In this document: piece by piece, positions 23,013 to 35,367 of the stretch
Position numbering within the stretch: the first letter of the stretch is position 1
Layout of the letters: every line of letters begins with the position of its first letter
Assembly: GCA_019400425.1 (NCBI GenBank)
Contig: JAFREE010000001.1
Location: forward strand, 372,001-436,000
DNA: 64,000 nucleotides
Direction of reading: 5' to 3'
DNA from: Hymenochaete sp. R1
Lineage: Eukaryota; Basidiomycota; Agaricomycetes; Hymenochaetales; Hymenochaetaceae
Translations under genes and position numbers: made by a program
Notes under the pieces: generated by a model
Seen by the model: the letters and a program-made list of their open reading frames with translations, nothing else
Told to the model about the DNA's origin: nothing
Database searches by the model: none

Positions 23013-23765
23013 TTTCGAGAGTAAGTCTACGTAGGAAAAGTAGAGAAGGCGAAAGATGGAAGGGAAGGTGAGGGGAGAGAGAAAAGGACAAGAGCGGAGG
23101 CGGAGGAAGGCGATTGAGCGCGTCCGTCGGCTCTAAATCCAGCGCTCGCGTTAGCGTTGGGGACAAACTATCCCACGCCTCTGCATCCGACGAGCTTAAG
23201 ACTACATCTGTCGCTTCTGAACTTTTTGAAATCCAATCCATAGCAATGGATGATCCTTTGCAGCCTTTTCGTGCCAAATCCTACACCGGCCCATCGGATC
23301 CATAAGATTTCCTGGCTTTCAAGTACGTGTTTAAAAATTATCAACCAGTATTGGCTGCACCTTGATATTTCACGTGTCAATAATAAAGTGGCCAATAGAG
23401 TACAGGCGTGAACCCGATGTCGAGAAGAGGTTGAATGATGGTAAAGAAAAAATCACCTCGAATCATTAAACAGCAAGAAAAATAGCGTAAAAGTTTGCGC
23501 GTTAGCGCTACATAGAGTGGGTATACCAGAACGTACAGCTTCGTGAGCAGTGAAAGATGAAAAGCAACGAAAAAGCATGGAGGTGAAGGAAAAGCCTTGA
23601 GCTTGAAAAAACGTGATTTCCACCAGACCGTAAGCAAAATTAAACACGAAGAAACAATGAGGCCAGCACAAATGTGCGCGGGTTCCTAAGAAGATACAAG
23701 GTTAATTGGCGTAGTGATGAAGTAACTTCATGGACCTTACTGAAACATGTTGATAGCACGGATGC
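23013..23765. promoter_or_regulatory. YHM2 upstream region and coiled-coil gene 3' flank
   Basis: About 750 bases. A CACGTG box lies at 23371-23376, roughly 360 bases before the YHM2 start. Short frames on both strands lack ATG starts or motifs. The region next to 23766 is the probable 3' UTR of the coiled-coil gene. Confidence 0.45.
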
Positions 23766-26700
23766 TCAAGCTGCGACGGCAGTAGCTTGATTCCGCAGTT
23801 GCTCCGCTAGCTGTGTGATCTCCTCTTTCAGTCTGATATGAAGCCCAAGACGTCAGTTTCATGTCAGATGTTCGAACGTGAAAAGGTATAAGCATGTAAA
23901 AAATGAGGCGCGAGGAATGGTCCAAAGAAAAAGAGTAACGAGTACATGGATAAGATAAAAATGACGGAAAGAATCATAGAAATCGAGGTCGAGCGAAAAG
24001 GACAAGACATAATGCATGGCGTTGTTCGAGTCCTAATGAGAGATGTCCGGTGAAAGCATGATGATGAAAGTACAATGTATGGAAGAAAAGGGAAACGTGA
24101 TAACTATGCATGGATGGGTGACGATAGCAAATCCAACAAATTCAACAAAAAGATGAAAAATGGAACAAGAGATAGAAAAATAAACATGCGAAGAATGAAA
24201 TAACTTAATGAAAAATGCGCGCGAAAAAACAAATTAAGGACGGAAAAGAAAGCGAAGCTTGGGAATTTTTGAACGGAAAAAGACTTTGCAAAGTTTCACG
24301 TACCGCGTTATAGTATCATCCTTCTCGTCGACTTCCGCTTCCAGGTACTTGACCTCCATGGACCGGCGGCTTACTTCGTTGTTGAGCTCCTCAGCCCTGC
24401 TAGACGCACTCTCAAGATCATTCTCAAGTGACCCAACTCGACCCTCGTGCTGCGCTTCGAGATCACGCATCCTCAAGGTGTGCGCCTCATGTAGCTTCTG
24501 TAACTCTTCTCTGTGGAGAGAGGACGAAGCCTGCGGCACTGCACCGTTGGTCTTGGGGGAACCCGCGCTCTGCGCCGCTAAGGTTGCCTTGACGGTCGCA
24601 AGTTCGCCCTCTAAGTCAGAAACAAGCGAAGCTAAGGCAGATTTATCATTCATTAATGCCATTGTCTCCTTCTCGTGCTCGGAGCGCAGCCTCATGATTT
24701 CTTCGGCCCGTATCTTCGCAGCCGCCTCAAGCTCGGAAGTGTGGTTGTTTGACATCTCGGAGATTGAATCCTTCTGCGCGTTCAACACTTCTTTCAGCGC
24801 AGTGGCCTCATCGGCCGCAGAAGACAATTCACGCGTGAGTCGCAGCAATTCCGAGCTTTGCTCCTCAGAAGACGCGGAAGCCATAGTGACTGCCGCCTTC
24901 TCAGCCTCCCCCAGCTGTTTTCTCAAGTTTCCGCTCTCCGACGCTGCGAGGGACAAAGAAGCTTTTGCTTTCGATAGGTCGTCTTGTGTTGCCCTGAGCT
25001 CGATCGTCAAATTGCTAATAGATTTGCTCAGTTCCTTGATCTTCTCGTCGAGTGCTGCTTCGTGTTCAGACTTGAGCTCGTCGACGAAGGTCTTGTGGGC
25101 AGCGTTGAGTTGCTCGATCATCGATTGAGACTGAGCACGTAGAGTCTGAAGATCTTGGCCGTGCGCATCCCCAGCTGCAAGCTGGATTCGAGCGTGAGCA
25201 ATCGTTGCTAGAGGATATACTGCATGCTTACCTTTGCCTTCTCGAACGCCTCTTGAAGTAGTTTGTCGTGCTCTTCCTTGACCGTAGCCACCTTATCGGC
25301 GTATTGTGCTTCCTGACCCTGAAGAAGTGCTTTAGAAAAAGAAAATCAAGCGTGGAAAGGTTACATACAGCGAGCTCATCCGCAAGTCGCTGAATCTCTG
25401 CCGAGAGTTCGCCCTCTTTCTCCGCTTGCAGCTTTTCCAATTCGACGATCTTCGTCGAGTGTGCCTCCTCGGCCGCCTTCGCATCGGCCAATGCCTCTTC
25501 ATGGCGAGCAGACGCGGCGGCCAAATTCTCTTCAGCAACCTTGAGGCTTTCGAAAAGCTTGCTTTGCTCAGAGTCCTTCGCCTCCAATGATTCGCTGTGA
25601 AGCCGTCGAGCCTCTTCCAGAGCCCGTTCGTACTCCTCGTCCCTTCTACGAGCCTCAATAAGAGCCTGCTCAGAAGCCGCAGAAACCTGAGCAATTTTCT
25701 CTTCAAGAACCTTGATCTTGGCGATAGCTTGCTTCTCCTTGTCCTCCGCTGATTCCATCACCTCCCGAATTTCAAGAATCTCGACTTCGAGCTCCGAGAG
25801 CTTGTTGGCCGTTTCTTCCTTCTCCACCTTGAGATGCGCGATCTGGTCCTCCAATTCAGTTGCACGGGCAGCAGCAACTTGCAGCTCTTGAATTTTCGCT
25901 TCCGCTTGCTGAATGGTGACACCGTGCGCGGCAGTCAGAGCAGCTGCCTCGGCTTTGATGGCCTCGAGATCAGCGTGGGCTGTAAGAAGTGCCTCGTGCT
26001 CGACTGCAGCAGCGGCAGCTGCGCTCGCAGACTCTGCTGATGATGCCTTGAGGGTATCGAGTTCGCTCTTCGACAGCTCGGCTTCATCTGACGCGGCTTT
26101 CAGTCTGTTCTCGAGATCGCGAACTTCTTCTGACTTCGCCTGCGCTGCAGCCTCAGCTGCAGCTAGCTGTATACGGACGTTGGTAAACTTTACTTAGCAT
26201 AAAACTAAATTCTGCCTCACCTTGTCTTGGACATCTACCAAAGTAGCGGTCGCAGAGTCTAATGACGCTTGAAGTCCGTTCATTAGCGACTTGTTGGATG
26301 ATAACTGTTCATCGAGCGCTTCTTTTGCTTGAACAAGTTCATCCATAGTCGTGCGCTTTGCATCAGCATCGGCCAAAATAACTTCCAATTCCGATCGAAC
26401 GGCATCCAAGTCCTTTCGTAGAGATTCGCTCTGCGCCGTATTCGTCTTCAAGGAGCTGTGCGCTTCACCGAGCTAATTTCATGTCCAGATACAGCTTCTT
26501 CCATGAGTGAAGAGGGACATACCTTCTTCTGAAGCTCGTCGACAGCTGTAGTGTCCTCTTTGATATCCTTGAGGGAAGCAATCGAACCCGCGCCGGGTGT
26601 CCGCCTGACAGTCAATGGAGGTTTGGCAGCTGCAGGAGGCGTGGGCTTAGGGCCTAACGACGAGCGTCTTGATGGGGCCGGAATACCATCCGAGATAGAG

Positions 26701-27591
26701 GCTCGTGGCTTGTTTGGGCCTGTTGGAGGTGCTCTCGTGGTGCCTGCCGAACCGGCGGGAGACACAACGCGAGTTGTTGTCTTGACAGTGTCAGGCGTCG
26801 GCGATGGTGCCCTTCTGTTTGCTAGGGAGCTCGACAGAGGCGGCTTAGGAGGTACAGATGGTCTACGACTTGCAGGAGACTGCGGCCTTGCAGTCGCTGT
26901 GGACGTTGCGGATGGTCTGATATTCATGGCTGGCCTTGCAGATGCTGTAGAGGTCCTTGGTGCAGAAGCTTTCGACGGAGATGTAGTCTTCGAAGGTGGG
27001 TTGGTGGTACTGGTCGACTTTCGAAGAGTAGAGGTGGCAGGTGTTTTAGATGGAACGGTCGATGCGCTGGCCGCTTTGGTGATCACAGAGGCAGTTGGTT
27101 TGGCGGTAGAGTTGATAACCTGAGCACACACACGTTGACGTAGACATTATAACACGGGAAAATGGGAGAACAAGTGTAAAACACACCTTCTTCGTGAGCG
27201 GAGTCGCAGCAGCCGAAGGCCTTCCGGCCTTCACAGGAGAAGATTTGGCGGTGGCTGTTGTTTTCTTCACTGGTGAGGAGTTGGCGGGTGCAGGTGTAGG
27301 GACCTCCACGGGAGCAACAGGTGTAGGTGCATCACTGCCTTTGGCCTCGCTCTCCTGCTGCACACTTTCCTGTTCGGCAGAAGGAGGAGTCACATCATCA
27401 CCTGCATTCAGATTGCCCTCGTCACCGGCCTGCTGACTTTCATGAACTTCCTCATGGACTTCATCTGTCGTGTGTATAGACGCGTTGTCATCGCGAGATT
27501 GTGGGCCTGGGGCGTCGACAAGGTGTTCGGACTCGTGTCTTGACTCACCGTCGTCAATGGGAGTAGGCGGCACATTCTCAGTATCCGACAT
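23766..27591 (-). CDS. Large coiled-coil protein with basic Ser/Pro-rich head
   Basis: I do not recognise a named family. Exons 27187-27591, 26523-27119, 26221-26472, 25369-26166, 25232-25318, 24304-25181 and 23766-23832 give 1,027 residues. Residues 1-135 are acidic (MSDTENVPPTPIDDGESR), 136-330 are Lys/Ser/Thr/Pro-rich with many SPxK/TP sites (KTPATSTLRKSTSTTNPP, SRRSSLGPKPTPP), and from about 330 to the end there is almost unbroken Ala/Glu/Lys-rich heptad sequence. The ending is ITRLKEEITQLAEQLRNQ. This build, a basic microtubule- or DNA-like head plus a long rod, resembles cytoskeletal or vesicle-tether scaffolds. The last intron (23833-24303) is 471 nt, far longer than its neighbours; retaining it would add about 22 residues and stop at 24234. 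The coiled coil is certain; the role is not known. Confidence 0.8.
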
Positions 27592-27779
27592 AGCAACAAA
27601 GGGAGGAGCAAGGAGAAACGGCCAACGACGACAAGGAGGTGGACGACAAAAGTCGACTGGAGAGAAGGATGGCCGTTCGACGCGCGAACAGGGACTAGCG
27701 CCGATCGCGAAAAGCCGAGTGGGCCGACTCAAGCCAGCCCAGCCCTGATGCTGAACTGATCATTCAACCGTTTCTTTCC

Positions 27780-28734
27780 ATGAGCTCAACAGACACGATC
27801 TCAGGCTCAGGTCGTATCGCATTAGCAGTGCATAACAAAGAGGCTGTTTTCACGGAACTCTCGTACACTTATCCTCTCAAACTATTATCGCCTCGCGTCC
27901 ATGAACCATGCTCCGCGATCGCATATATGCTCACTTATGGCGGAGGACTTGTCAGCGGTGATCACATAGACTTGGTCGTAGACATAGACTCCAACGCAAC
28001 TCTCCTACTTCTTACTCAGGTAAACACAGGACTCGCCTCTTTCAGTAGGTAAAGTAGTGGAAGCTAACGTGATATAGGGAACGACAAAGGTATTCAAGCA
28101 CAGACCTGGCTTAAGGCTGTCTCATAATCAACGCCAATTGACAAAAGATCACCTCGGCATGTCCACCGTGCAGAGGCTACAAGCACGCGTAAATAATGGC
28201 GGCCTGCTTCTACTCATCCCGGATCCAGTTACCTGCTTTACCGCAGCATCGTTCACTCAGCTACAAACATTCCATCTCGAGAAAGATGCGTCGGTAGTGA
28301 TCCTCGATTGGATAACATCAGGGCGTATGTCCAGGGGCGAGGACTGGGATTTCTCACGTTATCACAGTGTAAATGAAGTGTGGGTGGGCGGAAAAAGGAT
28401 TGTGAGGGATGCAGTTCTTCTCGAAAACTCTGCAGGTAAAGAGAGGACTCTCAAGGAGCGCATGCGTGGTTATTCGTGTTATGCAACAGTCATCCTTTTA
28501 GGACCTAAGGTGCTATCAATGACGGAAGCAAATTTCGAACTCTACCGCGAGATTTCTGTTTTCCAGCAAAGCCGACCTCCGGAGTTGATTTGGTCTCTGA
28601 GCAGGGTAGATGGAGGATGCATCTTGCGAGTGTCCGGAACTCAGACGGAGCAAGTGAAGGATTGGATAAAGGGACGGTTACATGGTTTAGAAGAACATGC
28701 CGGCAGCGACGTTGTGAATAAAGCTCTATTATGA
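27780..28734 (+). CDS. Urease accessory protein UreD
   Basis: UreD/UreH-type chaperone that helps load nickel into urease, together with UreF and UreG. Two exons, 27780-28019 and 28078-28734, give 298 residues, the usual length. Landmarks: ELSYTYPLKLLSPR near the start, MLTYGGGLVSGDHIDL, LLTQGTTKVFKHRPG across the splice, LLLIPDPVTCFTAASFTQ, VVILDWITSGRMSRGEDWDF and SVNEVWVGGKRIVRDAVLLE, all typical of the family. The ATG at 27780 is the first in frame and directly precedes the conserved N-terminal part. It starts only 188 bases from the divergent coiled-coil gene and ends 127 bases before the SEC39 start. The urease and nickel genes are not in this window. The presence of UreD implies that the fungus can use urea. 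Confidence 0.93.
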
Positions 28735-28861
28735 CCTTATTTGGAAGTGATCGACACGATCGACGGAAACACGTCAAAGCGCCAGAGCTCGGACTGGGAA
28801 TGGACACTAGTACTCTTGCCTCACGCCTTCCTAACTGCCCTCGAGCATCCCATTCTTCGTC

Positions 28862-31800
28862 ATGCCGGACGAACTTTACGAAAGATGGGCGAGGCTCCTT
28901 GACGAAGAAATTACAGAACAGATTATACAAGACCTTTTGATGCCTGTCACTGACGACTTATGGGTTGCTGCCGCCTGCTCAGATCGTATCCTGTACGAAC
29001 CGGAAGTGCAGCGTTCTCTTCTTACTTTAGGCCTTCAGCGCTCTGCTACTGCAGTCAAACGAATAGAAGAACTCCTATTAGCATTAGAAGATGAAGGCTC
29101 CGGCCCCGCCACACTTATTCCGTCCAGTCAGGCGTTGCGTTCTTACTTCTCGACGAACCAGGATGACGCGCACTTTTGCCAAATACGTTCGATACTTCTT
29201 GAGCGTCTGGATCGGCTGCAGACATATGAAGAAATTGAAAACTCAGTACAAGCTGTTGATAGTACAGGCGAGGGCGGAAAAGACGATTGGGAGGACGACC
29301 CTTGGGATGAGGGCGACAATATCGGGGCAGGACCGTCCAGAGTGACCGGTCATTCCACCTTTAGGTCACTCATACCTCTACCAATATTTATGACGGAAGA
29401 TTTTGGCTCACTTTGTCAACTTCTGGCTTCTCAAGCACAGTTCAAAGCATTGGACATCATGCGGACCCGTCACACTGTTGCCTACTTCCCTCATCGTATT
29501 CACGTTCTTTCCCGAATTCCTCTGTTCTCAGACCCCACGGAGTACCGAGATTTGCTACCCGCAGTTGATACTCAGAGTGGGAAGGAAAGCCTGCTATTAG
29601 CGGCTCATCTCCCTAGTGAACGGGACATCTCAAACTCCGCCACCGTGTCAGTGGCTTTGTCGCAGTGCGACTTCCTCGTTAAATCGGAAGTCGAACGATC
29701 TTCTTCCTCACGAAGCGTTTTCGAACCTCTTGCCTCGGATGCGATTTCGAGCTGGTATAGGGATAGAGTTGAGCTTATCCTCTCATCAACAGGGATAGCA
29801 GATAATGCGCTCAGCCTTATTCAACACGGCATATCTCATGGCGTCTTTGACCTCGACAACATGGGTGAAGACCTGTCGCTCATTTCAAGGCTTGTCTACG
29901 ATGCAATAGGGGACGATGTTACTGTAACTGGCATCGGTGTTAGAGAATGGTCTTCGATGGAGCCGAAGAACATCATTCACCTATACCTCGAGCGTTCTGT
30001 ACCGGACACGATGGTCAATAACATTCGCAAGCTCGTCATGCCTTACTTATTCGTTCTCGAATCGCGAGCTGAGCGGTCAGGCAATCCGGATCACAGTTTG
30101 ATCAAACGACACCTATACAGTATCGTGCTCGACACAAACCTCGCTAATGTCGTGCCTATCTTTGAGGCGTCGAAGCCAACGCTGATTGCATCGCAGCGAT
30201 TGATTTCGGATGACGAGGATCTGGCTCGACTTGCCCTTGCATGTTTGTATGGGAGCGATAAGATCGACGAATGGTCGAATATGAGTCGAATTTTCGAGTG
30301 CCTCCCTGCATGGAATCTGGACATAACCGACGATGACGGCGACGAAGTGGACACGACGGTAGCGTCACTCAGTACCTTCCTTGTTCCTACTACGGCTCGG
30401 CCACATACATCACCATCCGATCTTATTACCTTTTTCAATCCCTTACCGGCCCGTTCCCTCACGCGTGCGCTGGATATCTTAGACGTTCACCTTGAATCAG
30501 GAGAAATTCTCGCAAGATGGGGCGTCGCAGTGCCACTTCGATGGTTCTTGCGGAGCTCTCATGACGAAGTCCAACAGAGGGCTTGGGCTTTGAAAATGGC
30601 TCGACAAGCGGATGCCCCTGAAGGTGACCTCAATAGCGAAGACATTTGGGCTTCACTATTGGAGGACATGCTGAAGTTGAGCCGACCTGACGAAGTGTTC
30701 ACAAATGCGGCCTTTGGAGCCTTGTCCGGAGATGAGATTCGAAAAATATTCTTCAAAGGGATCTTGAGTACAGGCAGTACGTGGTATTTAACTTGTTATG
30801 TAATTATATTAACCCATTCTCCAGAATTTGAGATCGCGAAAAAAATGTCTCATAATCGGCATGGCGAGAAGTTGCTTTCCTCCGACATTATTGAAAATAT
30901 CTGCCTGGAGTGTTCACACGAATTTTATGACAATGCAAATTCTGGCAATTACAATTTTGGAGACATGAAGTTGGCGTACGACTGGTGCGTAGTACATTCA
31001 CATGGTATTGATACTGCTACTGACCATGGAATAGCCTTGCGGTGGCACAACTAACACCTGCTGTCGTGAAGGAACGTGAATTTATCGAGGCTACCAGTCG
31101 CATTTCGTCCTTTAACGTCACCTCTCGTCCTGGCGTACCTCTACTCCCTATCGAAATTCGTTTAACGAAAGATAGGCTTACTCTGGTTTCGCAAATCCTT
31201 TCCAGTAACGAAAACGCGTACAAGCATATCGAAGTTCTCCTTGAACTTGTGCACAAGCTTGGCTTTCGAGATGACGCACACGCAGAAGTTAAAACCCTTG
31301 CCATGGTCGCTAACGCCGCATTGCAAGCCGAAGACTTTGACCGTGCGTTCTCTGCCTGCGAACGTCTCATCACTACCGTTCTTCGTCTCCGGCAATCGGC
31401 GCCTCTGGGATCCGAAGACTCACAAGTACGAGAAGCTATGGACGTCTGTTGGGTAGCTTGCTTCCAGCTCGGCAGGCAATCTGAGATCGAGTATGTCGAC
31501 CGCAAGATGACTCTCCTTGGACGTGCCCTCGAACTCTGTCCAGAAGACAAGTTAATGGACATCATGCCTGCTTGGCGAAAACTCGAGTCGGAGCAGATTG
31601 AGCTCAGGCAACGCAAGATGGCTGAAAGGAAGTCTAGCCGTTCAGAAGCGAGCGGTGGGAAGTCGAGGACTGGGTATGGGGGCATGGGGAGTTTGTCCTC
31701 GATGTTACTCCACGATCCATTGGGCACGATGCCGTCGCCTGCGCTCCCGAGTGCATCTGCGTTGGCTTCGAGTACGTTTAATCGTGTGGCTGCTGCGCTA

Positions 31801-31932
31801 CCATTTGGGATGCAAGGGCATGGCGTATCGGCGGATGAAAGGAGCCGGAGTCCTGACGTGCAAGCCCAAGCTCGGCATGCGTTGAGACGTGGTGTCGGAT
31901 GGCTTATTGGCGCTGAAGAGAACGAACTGTAA
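28862..31932 (+). CDS. Sec39 domain protein (Dsl1/NRZ tethering complex, NBAS-like)
   Basis: ER tether subunit for Golgi-to-ER COPI vesicles. Exons 28862-30776, 30825-30984 and 31035-31932 give 990 residues. It starts MPDELYERWARLLDEEITEQ and continues LLMPVTDDLWVAAACSDRIL, a typical Sec39 N-terminus. Other landmarks are LCQLLASQAQFKALDIMR, NYNFGDMKLAYDWCLAVAQL (split by the second intron), and VVKEREFIEATSRISSFN. The chain is all-helical without membrane segments, as expected. The C-terminal 70 residues are Ser/Gly-rich and end RRGVGWLIGAEENEL. The first intron (30777-30824) is 48 nt, frame-preserving and stop-free. An in-frame TAA at 28832 supports 28862 as the start. A minus-strand frame of over 300 codons covering its 3' half is only the shadow of this gene. 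Confidence 0.85.
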
Positions 31933-32538
31933 CTCACCCCTCGTTGTAAACGCACACATGCATAAGCTATCTCTTATCGTAGACGCACGGACCTGCTCCC
32001 TGCTCAACAGGAAATGTGATTTGTGAGACCCTGCAGTTTACAGACGATCGTGTCATCATCAACATGCGAATGTGCCGCGGAAGTAAGTGAAAGTGGTGTA
32101 AAAATGTTGTCCATACCAAAAAGCTGGTCCATGAAAAACCATGACATTACGTAACACTACGTATGGGCAAGTTACCTTCCGAAAACAGGAAACAACGCAG
32201 GTGTTAACAATAGAAGTATCTGGTATAACGAATGAAGTAACAAACAAGAGGATAGGTATGACATAGATGTACTTTATGTACGGTTCCGCAAGGAAGAAAT
32301 CCAAAATTATGTGCAGTCGTGGGGAAAGAATGAATCTGGAAGTATAGATGTGAGTGTATAAACAAGAAAGGATCGTGGAATAATCAAGTGGGATGACAAG
32401 GGAATGAAGTCATCAATAAAGTAGAAATAAAAAGGAATTTCCTCGCAATGAGAAATGGAAGATGAATAAAAGCAAAAGGTCGGAGAAAGGGGGTAGAGTG
32501 AGAGTACAAGTAGAGTGAATATAAAGGTCGAAATATTT
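31933..32538. other. Noncoding gap between convergent SEC39 and Ser/Pro-rich gene
   Basis: About 600 bases of 3' flanks. The plus strand is purine-rich from 32330 to 32520, matching a T-rich 3' UTR of the minus-strand gene. No gene was seen. Confidence 0.55.
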
Positions 32539-35106
32539 TCAAGCCTCGTTGCCACTGGCAAATCTCGCACCGAAGCCCGTCTTTGCCCTAGGTCGGTGAA
32601 TGACTCCAGCACCAAAATCCTTTTTCTCAAACGGCAGCGGTCCACGCCCACAGACCTCGCACGCGTCACCGGAACGGATATCGTCTATCTCGGCTTTCAA
32701 ATCGCGAACCTGTCCTTCAAGCTCCCAGATTTGACGTTGCCACACCTTCCGATAAGTTCGAATTTGCTCCTTCAACGCTGAGATAATAGCGCTCTGGTCT
32801 TCTCCTGCGGTACCGAAGGAATCACCTGGACCATCGAAGAAAGCACCGTTCACTGGAGACGGAATGTTATCGGTAGAGGAAACAGTCGAAGGAGAAAGGA
32901 GGGTCAAGTCGTCCGCTTTAGGGCTGCGAGGACCTTGCGAGTCACATATCAAATGATTGGCAAAGTTACCGGAGAAGAAACCCGATACTGGGCGCAACTT
33001 TAACGAAGGAAATTCGGTAGCCCCAGCAGGAGCGCTGACCGGAATCTGCGATGACGGCTTTTTGTTTGAGCCCTTTGGAGAATCCGACCGTCGGGGAAAT
33101 ATCTCGGGATTGTTAGCGAAAGTTGCAGGAGTCGAAACCTTGATGGTCAACGACGGTGCAGGCTTTCTCGACTTCGTATCGTCCTTCTCCTCAGACTGTC
33201 TCGGTGAAGCAGGAAGCGTAGGAACCGGCACGCGATGTGTATTTGTTTTGATAGCTTTGGGAGTCGCTTGTTCTGGCGCATGCTCTGGTACAGTAACAAC
33301 ATTCGCCTCGTGAGCAACAACTGGAGCGGAGGGAATGGGTGGAACATCGGTAGCTATTTTTTCTTTCTCTCTTCCATTGAACAGCTTCATAAACCCGCTT
33401 CGCTTGGGACGGACAGTCTTTCCACTAGGAGGGCCAATAGGGCTCGGCTGCTTACTAGTAGAAATCGAGCCAGACGACAGTTGATCGTCACGGTGCCCAT
33501 TATCGCTTCCGATAGTTATAACGGGGAGAGGTTGAGTATTTGCGCTGACAGACCTCGCTCGTACAGCTACCCTTTCGATGTCCGGGCGATCACCGCTTGA
33601 CAAAGGCGGCACACCACTCGAAGCGGTTGCGCTTCGATTCCTTTCCTTGACCTGAGCTTGAGCTTGTTCGAGGCTGATGAGATTGTAGGGTTTGGTCGAT
33701 GAGAAATTCGCCCCTACAAACGCAGGTCCACTGATAGGTCCGAGTTTTGTTTCCCTACGATCCCGTTTCACATTTCTTGGCTTACTTCCTTCATTATGTT
33801 GTGGCAGTTCTGGCTGCGATGAAGCAGAGACGATGGAGAAGTCTGATGTCGCAGGAGTGGATCCCGTCCCAGACGATGCCGCTGAAGTAGAGGTAATCGA
33901 TGAAGAAGTGGACAACATAACGGTCTCTTCGGAAGCCGAGAACGTCGAAGCGGCATCATGCCCCATAGTTAAGCTACGGTCGTCGTCTTCACGAGGTTGG
34001 TTCATTCTCGCGAGTGAAGGGCGGAAGGGCGACGCGTTGGCGGGATTGGCATAAGGGTGAGAAAAAGAGTCGCGACTTTCGGGGATAGATGGCGATCGAG
34101 CGCGGACCATGGACATGAATTCTCCTTGACTCGGGTGATCGCGAACGGGTGCGGAGTATGGACTAGGGGACGGTGGAGGAAGGTAGTTGCGTTCAGAGGT
34201 GACTGCAGAGCTCGGGCCTGAACCAGAACGATCGCGACTTATAGCAAGGCGCCCTATCGATAACTTATGAGGAAGCCGGGAAGAAGATGGAGATGGTCCT
34301 AAAGACAACGAATTTGATGACATCGAAGCTTGTGGCATAGTCCTGGTGATGTAAAAAGAGAATCATGTTAGAGCTGTCTTTTTAATCAACATCAAGATGG
34401 ACAAAACGCACTGTATCAAGCCTCGCGATGTACCGCTATGCAAGCTTGAAGTCGTCTCAAATGACTGTTTTCCCCTGTGCGTCTGGCTCGAATCGAAGCT
34501 AGGTCTCGGCACTGGTGACTTAGAACCAAATCCGAGCCCACGCATGACTGCGCGGCCTTTGCTTTTGCCCCCGAAGACGGATATGTTATCGTTGCCACCG
34601 TCTTCTGGATCAGAGTCGGTCAGACTGGCCCCTTCCTCTTCCCAGGGAGCTCTGCTATGGACCCGCATCTTCGGACCCATGAGACTTAAGCGGGTCTCAG
34701 GATCCTCGGAGGAGGAGGGCTCTAAATTAGATTCGTCTTCTGGATCCACGATGCGGGAAGCAGCGTCCGAGTAAGTATCTGAGTCCTCGGTGAGATCAAG
34801 GGAAGAGGCATTTGGGTCTAAGAGACGCTCTTTGGGGGAAAGGGGCTGAGGGGTGGCTACTGAGTTTCTGATATCGTGAAAGGCGTGAGTATCGTGAAAA
34901 CGAGGGAGGTTGGGGATGGGAGTTGTAGGGGTATTGCGGTAGTTGTTGTCGAAGTGGCTGTACAATGAAGGAGAGTCTGAACGGTCAGAGAATATAGAAT
35001 AGCGAGTGTTTGGGGAAGGAACGTCTGCGCGCTGAGCCCGCTGGTCGAGGAGGGCGCGTACGTGGTCGTCGCCGTCGATGGAAAGACCAGCCATGGGGGC
35101 GAACAT
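32539..35106 (-). CDS. Ser/Pro-rich protein with C-terminal coiled coil and CxxC motif
   Basis: No named family recognised. Two exons, 34412-35106 and 32539-34342, give 832 residues. Most of the chain is low-complexity and rich in Ser, Pro and Thr, with phosphorylation-type sites. Short ordered blocks stand out: MAGLSIDGDDHVRALLDQRA at the start, RLPHKLSIGRLAISRD after the splice, KRSGFMKLFNGREKEK in the middle, and near the end KEQIRTYRKVWQRQIWELEG with QVRDLKAEIDDI as a coiled coil. DACEVCGRGPLPF follows, then a basic tail. The ordered ends with a long disordered middle suggest a signalling or cytoskeletal scaffold. ATG 35106 and ATG 35094 are both usable starts. It is divergent from CGR1 with a 261-base gap. 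Confidence 0.75.
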
Positions 35107-35367
35107 GGGAGTAGGAAGGAAGGGAGAAAAAGACGTTCTAGGACTGATTCCGCGAAGGAACGAACGAAGCTGAAGCTAACCGCGCTATCCATGCACTGAT
35201 CGACGCTCTCCCACGCCGATCTTTTAACCCTGATTTGTCCCTTATCTTTCGAATTATGTAAGCCTTCTCTCGGAACCTAAAACTTGCCCATCAAAACCTT
35301 CTTTTTTTTCTTCAAGTGCTCACCGCATACACACGTTTCTCTTCAACCCTCGTCCTCGACTGAGGCC

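Noticed and set aside
23833..24303. Intron-hosted C/D snoRNA
   Set aside because: A TGATGA string exists only on the antisense strand and no matching D box with terminal stem was found.
24259..25128. Long plus-strand frame (nearly 290 codons) over the coiled-coil gene
   Set aside because: Antisense shadow of Ala/Glu/Lys-rich heptads; it translates to Ser/Ala-rich sequence without domains.
26551..27123. Plus-strand frame of 190 codons, Gly/Val/Ala-rich
   Set aside because: Antisense of the Ser/Thr/Pro-rich head of the coiled-coil protein; composition is explained by complementarity.
31017..31955. Minus-strand frame of over 300 codons
   Set aside because: Antisense of the SEC39 C-terminal exon, which has the conserved family motifs in the plus frame.
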